A DNA stretch of 44,318 bases, taken from assembly GCA_024642005.1 (NCBI GenBank), contig JAHECA010000005.1, forward strand, positions 100,349 through 144,666. Reading direction: 5' to 3'. Both the position numbers and the translations under genes were made by a program. The notes under the pieces are model-generated. The model ran no database searches and was not told the origin of the DNA. It saw nothing but the letters and a program-made list of their open reading frames with translations. Within the stretch, counting starts at the first letter, position 1. Each line of letters opens with the position of its first letter. Shown here in pieces: positions 41,615 through 44,318 of the stretch. This DNA is from Robiginitalea sp. (GTDB lineage Bacteria; Bacteroidota; Bacteroidia; Flavobacteriales; Flavobacteriaceae).

Positions 41615-43627
41615 TTATCGGTTTAAGTACAGGTAACCATTGCGGGTCTTCATCTGCCCGTTTTGGTCTTCGTAATCCAAAATATAGAAATAGGTGCCCA
41701 CCGGCAGTTTGTTATCCTGAGCAAGAGTAGCCCTGCCCTGGGAGGTACCGTCGAACACATTGCCCTGGGTATCGTATGCGCGGGTTGTGAAAACCAGCAC
41801 ACCCCAGCGGTTGTATATGCGAATGGTGTTGTTCGGGAAAGTTTGGATGCCCTCTATTTTAAGGTAATCGTGCGCCCCATCGCCGTTGGGCGTAACCACG
41901 TTGTACACTTCGAGCAACTCGTCGTCGAAATTCGCTTCCAGGTAATCTGGAATACCGTCGCTGTCCTGGTCGTCGTTGGAGAATATCCCATCACCGTTGG
42001 CGTCTTCCTGGGCTGTCGGGATTCCGTCCCCGTCGTCGTCGGTATCCCGGTAATCGAGATCCCCGGTGCCATCGGTATTCGGCATCATGGCCGCCGGGTC
42101 GTCTACCTCATCGTTGACGTCTTTGTCAATGGTGCTGGTGCCTTCAAAGCCGTCATCCAGGCCGTCTTTATCCTTGTCAGAACCGATCAGGGTCACGTCG
42201 GCAATGCCATCCCGATCCAGGTCGTGCCCTTCAATGGCGTCGGGTACACCGTCGTTGTCGCTATCGGTATCCACATAGTCGGGAATTCCATCCCCATCCG
42301 TATCCTCGGGGATCAGGCCCACGGCCCCACCGTTCTCATAGGCATCATCCAGCCCGTTCAAATTGCCATCCACATTAGAGGGCGGTACGTAGCCCGCCGT
42401 AGACTGCGCTTCCACGTTATCCGGGATACCATCATCGTCGCTGTCGATGTCGAGGTAATCGGCAATACCGTCCCCGTCAGTGTCTGTCGGATCGGTGGTC
42501 GGGTCGCCGTCGCCGTCGAGATTCAGGTCTTCAAAGCTATCCACGATACCGTCGTCGTCACTGTCGAGGTCAATACCGGTGGGGTTCACGATTACGGTGA
42601 TGGTGGCCGAATCGCACCGTCCCTGACTGTCGCAGAGGGTATACGTAAATTGATCGTTGCCGACGAAGCCCGGGTTCGGGGTATACACCAGGGTATCGTC
42701 TGAAGGATTGTTCGGTGTACCGCCGTCATCCATGGTTACAGAGCCGTTAGCCGGGGCGTTTGCGGTCGCCGTACCGGCTGTGGGAATGTCGTTGTCGTTG
42801 ATCAGGAAGTTGATGGTGATGGGCACGGTCACATAGGTGGCAGCAATATCGTCGTTGGCATCCACAATGGGATTCACGGTAACGGTTACCGTGGCTGTGC
42901 TGCAATAGCCCGAGAAAGTACAGACCGTGTAGTCAAAACTGTCCAGGCCATTGTAATCCGGGTCGGGTGTATAGGTGACCAAATCGTCCGTCGGATCGTT
43001 GGGGGTTCCGTTAGTATCGATGGCCACTGATCCGTTAGGCGGATTGGTTACCGTCAGGGTTCCATTTTGCGGCAGGCCCGTATCATTGTTATAAATTGGA
43101 GCCACGATGCTGACATCCTCATTGACGGTAATGAAATCGTCCATGAGCGTGGCGGCCTGCTGCATGCAGACGATGGTGAAGGAAGGGAGTGGTGTGGAAA
43201 CACCGGCCTTGTTCACCGAGGCAGTGTAAACCGTAACCGTCTGGTCTGCGATCACTACAGGACGCAGGGGGTCACCGCCGACAGCCGGAGACCAGCTTAC
43301 CGTCGCGGCACTGTTGACATTGGCAGATATATCAAGGGTTACCTCGTTGTCGGGGCTGTTGCAATCGGTCAGGATAAAATATCCCGAGGCGTTCGAACCA
43401 CAGAGCGTTCCGTCATAGGTGGCAAAGTATACCCCAGGGGTGGTGGCCTCATAAAAGAAATCTGTCGCCAGCACCGTGCCCGGGTCTGAAGCCTCATACC
43501 AGCGGAAGTTGTTTTCATCTCCGGCATGAGGCGCCTGTAACAGGAATTGCCCGCGTACCTGGGAAAGACCCAGGAACAGGAACAATATTCCGATGAGAAG
43601 ACGCGTATGATGCAGATTAGGCTTCAA
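41615..43627 (-). CDS. Type IX-secreted surface protein with thrombospondin-3 repeats and gliding-type C-terminal domain
   Basis: A 670-aa exported protein with a signal peptide ending near residue 26. An N-terminal domain follows, then two tandem cadherin-like repeats (about 160-255 and 256-350, each with P.NGSV, a PNxPxDD turn and a YTP.P...G.D.F.Y.VC/LC strand). About nine calcium-binding DxDxDG-type (thrombospondin type 3) repeats come next at 353-567. The C-terminal type B (gliding motility-associated, CHU_C) sorting domain runs from about 577 ([41 protein letters not shown]). It is the likely cargo of the adjacent SprF. The start is a TTG at 43627, as no ATG precedes the signal peptide. 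Confidence 0.92.
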   Translation of the reverse strand: MKPNLHHTRLLIGILFLFLGLSQVRGQFLLQAPHAGDENNFRWYEASDPGTVLATDFFYEATTPGVYFATYDGTLCGSNASGYFILTDCNSPDNEVTLDISANVNSAATVSWSPAVGGDPLRPVVIADQTVTVYTASVNKAGVSTPLPSFTIVCMQQAATLMDDFITVNEDVSIVAPIYNNDTGLPQNGTLTVTNPPNGSVAIDTNGTPNDPTDDLVTYTPDPDYNGLDSFDYTVCTFSGYCSTATVTVTVNPIVDANDDIAATYVTVPITINFLINDNDIPTAGTATANAPANGSVTMDDGGTPNNPSDDTLVYTPNPGFVGNDQFTYTLCDSQGRCDSATITVIVNPTGIDLDSDDDGIVDSFEDLNLDGDGDPTTDPTDTDGDGIADYLDIDSDDDGIPDNVEAQSTAGYVPPSNVDGNLNGLDDAYENGGAVGLIPEDTDGDGIPDYVDTDSDNDGVPDAIEGHDLDRDGIADVTLIGSDKDKDGLDDGFEGTSTIDKDVNDEVDDPAAMMPNTDGTGDLDYRDTDDDGDGIPTAQEDANGDGIFSNDDQDSDGIPDYLEANFDDELLEVYNVVTPNGDGAHDYLKIEGIQTFPNNTIRIYNRWGVLVFTTRAYDTQGNVFDGTSQGRATLAQDNKLPVGTYFYILDYEDQNGQMKTRNGYLYLNR
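41927..42571 (-). repeat. Thrombospondin type 3 coding repeats
   Basis: About nine irregular copies of a Ca-binding motif of the form DxDxDGIPDxxE (for example [36 protein letters not shown]). The DNA shows matching GTCGTC/ATCGTC-rich repeats on the plus strand. The spacing varies, so it is a degenerate rather than perfect tandem array. Confidence 0.85.
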
Positions 43628-43650
43628 GTATGGGCTGGTCTGTATTCCGG

Positions 43651-44318
43651 TTATTTAACAACAAATACTACGTTAATCAGCGAGTTGTAATCAGCTGGCT
43701 GGCCGATAATATCGTAGGTAAGCACCCCACTGGCATTGATGCTCAGATTGGCAAACACGGCTGGGTCTGCATAGGTGACATAGTAATACAATTCATTGGC
43801 TGCGTAGGTCGGTACGGCTGCCGGAGCACCGGCACTGGCTACCATCGGGGTTCCGAATTGGGCCAGGTACTGGGCATACAGGTCTACTGTTAAGCCACTT
43901 CCGTTGCTTGAAGCATCGACCGCTATGGAAGGCGGATAAAAGATCCGGGCCGCCTTCGAAGTGATGGGGGCAATGGCATTTATTACCTCCTGGACCGTAG
44001 TCTCACTGGTAGGCGATCCAGCACCGCCCTCATTAACGTCAATGGGGGTGCGCAGCAACACTTCGTCATCGTACTGGTCGTCTGTACCCAAACTGTTCAG
44101 CGGTACCGAAAGGGTACCCCCGGCATCGGTAAGTTCCAGGTTGGCACCATTCACCGCAAAAGTGGTGTTGGTTTCGTTGGTCGGGTCGGCATCGGCATCG
44201 TCTACATTCAGGCTAATGCTGTTGCCGCCTGAGATGCTGATGTTGCCAGCAGTACCGGTGGTAGCCAGTGTCTGGGAATCCGTGTTATCCAACAAGGATG
44301 ACAGGTCCACATTCTCAC
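43651..44318 (-). CDS. C-terminal part of a large surface protein (5' end outside window)
   Basis: The frame is open to the window edge, so the gene starts beyond 44318. The visible 222 residues begin in a repeat of the type [15 protein letters not shown]...[10 protein letters not shown], common in very long flavobacterial surface proteins, and continue with [19 protein letters not shown] terminal domain then follows ([44 protein letters not shown]). It has no sorting domain of its own at the C-terminus. It lies 23 bp upstream of the type B sorting-domain gene and is probably the first gene of the adhesin-T9SS protein-sprF cluster. Confidence 0.8.
   Translation of the reverse strand, partial: ENVDLSSLLDNTDSQTLATTGTAGNISISGGNSISLNVDDADADPTNETNTTFAVNGANLELTDAGGTLSVPLNSLGTDDQYDDEVLLRTPIDVNEGGAGSPTSETTVQEVINAIAPITSKAARIFYPPSIAVDASSNGSGLTVDLYAQYLAQFGTPMVASAGAPAAVPTYAANELYYYVTYADPAVFANLSINASGVLTYDIIGQPADYNSLINVVFVVK

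Noticed and set aside
1-44318. CRISPR arrays, insertion sequences, integrase or phage genes, rRNA operons
   Set aside because: None seen. No evenly spaced direct repeats, no transposase or integrase motifs, and no terminal inverted repeats with target duplications.

Overview
The window reads as chromosome from a GC-rich member of the Flavobacteriaceae (Bacteroidota; a Robiginitalea- or Muricauda-like genome is my guess). The evidence is a PorP/SprF protein and a gliding-type C-terminal sorting domain (type IX secretion), lipoprotein signals, DUF4295 beside rpmG/rpmB, DUF5916, and housekeeping promoters of the Bacteroidota form TTTG-N19/20-TAnnTTTG. Ribosome binding sites of the Shine-Dalgarno kind are not evident. 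There are no rRNA or tRNA genes, insertion sequences, prophage or CRISPR.

Layout. 1-7.9 kb: DUF349 protein (5' end outside the window), rimO, a serine-hydrolase lipoprotein, an amidase lipoprotein, ftsY, and the ribosomal unit rpmB-rpmG-DUF4295 with its own promoter and terminator. 8-13.1 kb: a leftward cluster of 2-oxoacid dehydrogenase E2, a DnaQ-type exonuclease, an FAH-family hydrolase, an orphan Hpt protein and cinA, with recR upstream. 13.2-24 kb: sodium/solute symporter, CoA-binding protein, a large outer-membrane beta-barrel protein flanked by two candidate small RNAs, fabH, a secreted S9 peptidase, a third candidate small RNA, and htpG. 24-31 kb: GH13 lipoprotein, an ECF sigma factor with a probable membrane anti-sigma partner, a divergent DUF6249 membrane protein, a MOSC protein, a small secreted protein, an AraC regulator coupled to an AlkB-like dioxygenase, and an S1/P1 nuclease. 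31-37.7 kb: PBP1A, DUF5916 protein, DUF819 transporter-like protein, DUF4369 lipoprotein. 37.7-40.4 kb: a small helical protein and the tight operon idi-PTPS-bcp-manA. 40.6-44.3 kb: sprF, a type IX-secreted repeat protein, and the end of a large surface protein that runs off the window.

Most of this is ordinary housekeeping sequence, but a coherent regulatory pattern lies in the non-coding DNA. The ECF sigma gene and the divergent DUF6249 gene share a short intergenic region holding two mirror-image promoters, TGTAACC-N16-CGTC, one per strand. The same two-part signal (GTAAC-N16-CGTC) occurs three more times, all within 2.8 kb around the outer-membrane beta-barrel gene (15355-17811): directly in front of that gene, in front of an orphan transcript of about 115 nt upstream of it, and in front of one of about 140 nt downstream of it. 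Both orphan transcripts end in closely related CCCCGGC/GCCGGGG intrinsic terminators. I infer an autoregulated ECF regulon containing a membrane anti-sigma factor, a small membrane protein, an outer-membrane protein and two sibling small RNAs, similar in logic to the enterobacterial sigma-E/MicA/RybB envelope response but unrelated in sequence. A separate orphan RNA (21787-21901, minus strand) has a textbook housekeeping promoter and a strong terminator.
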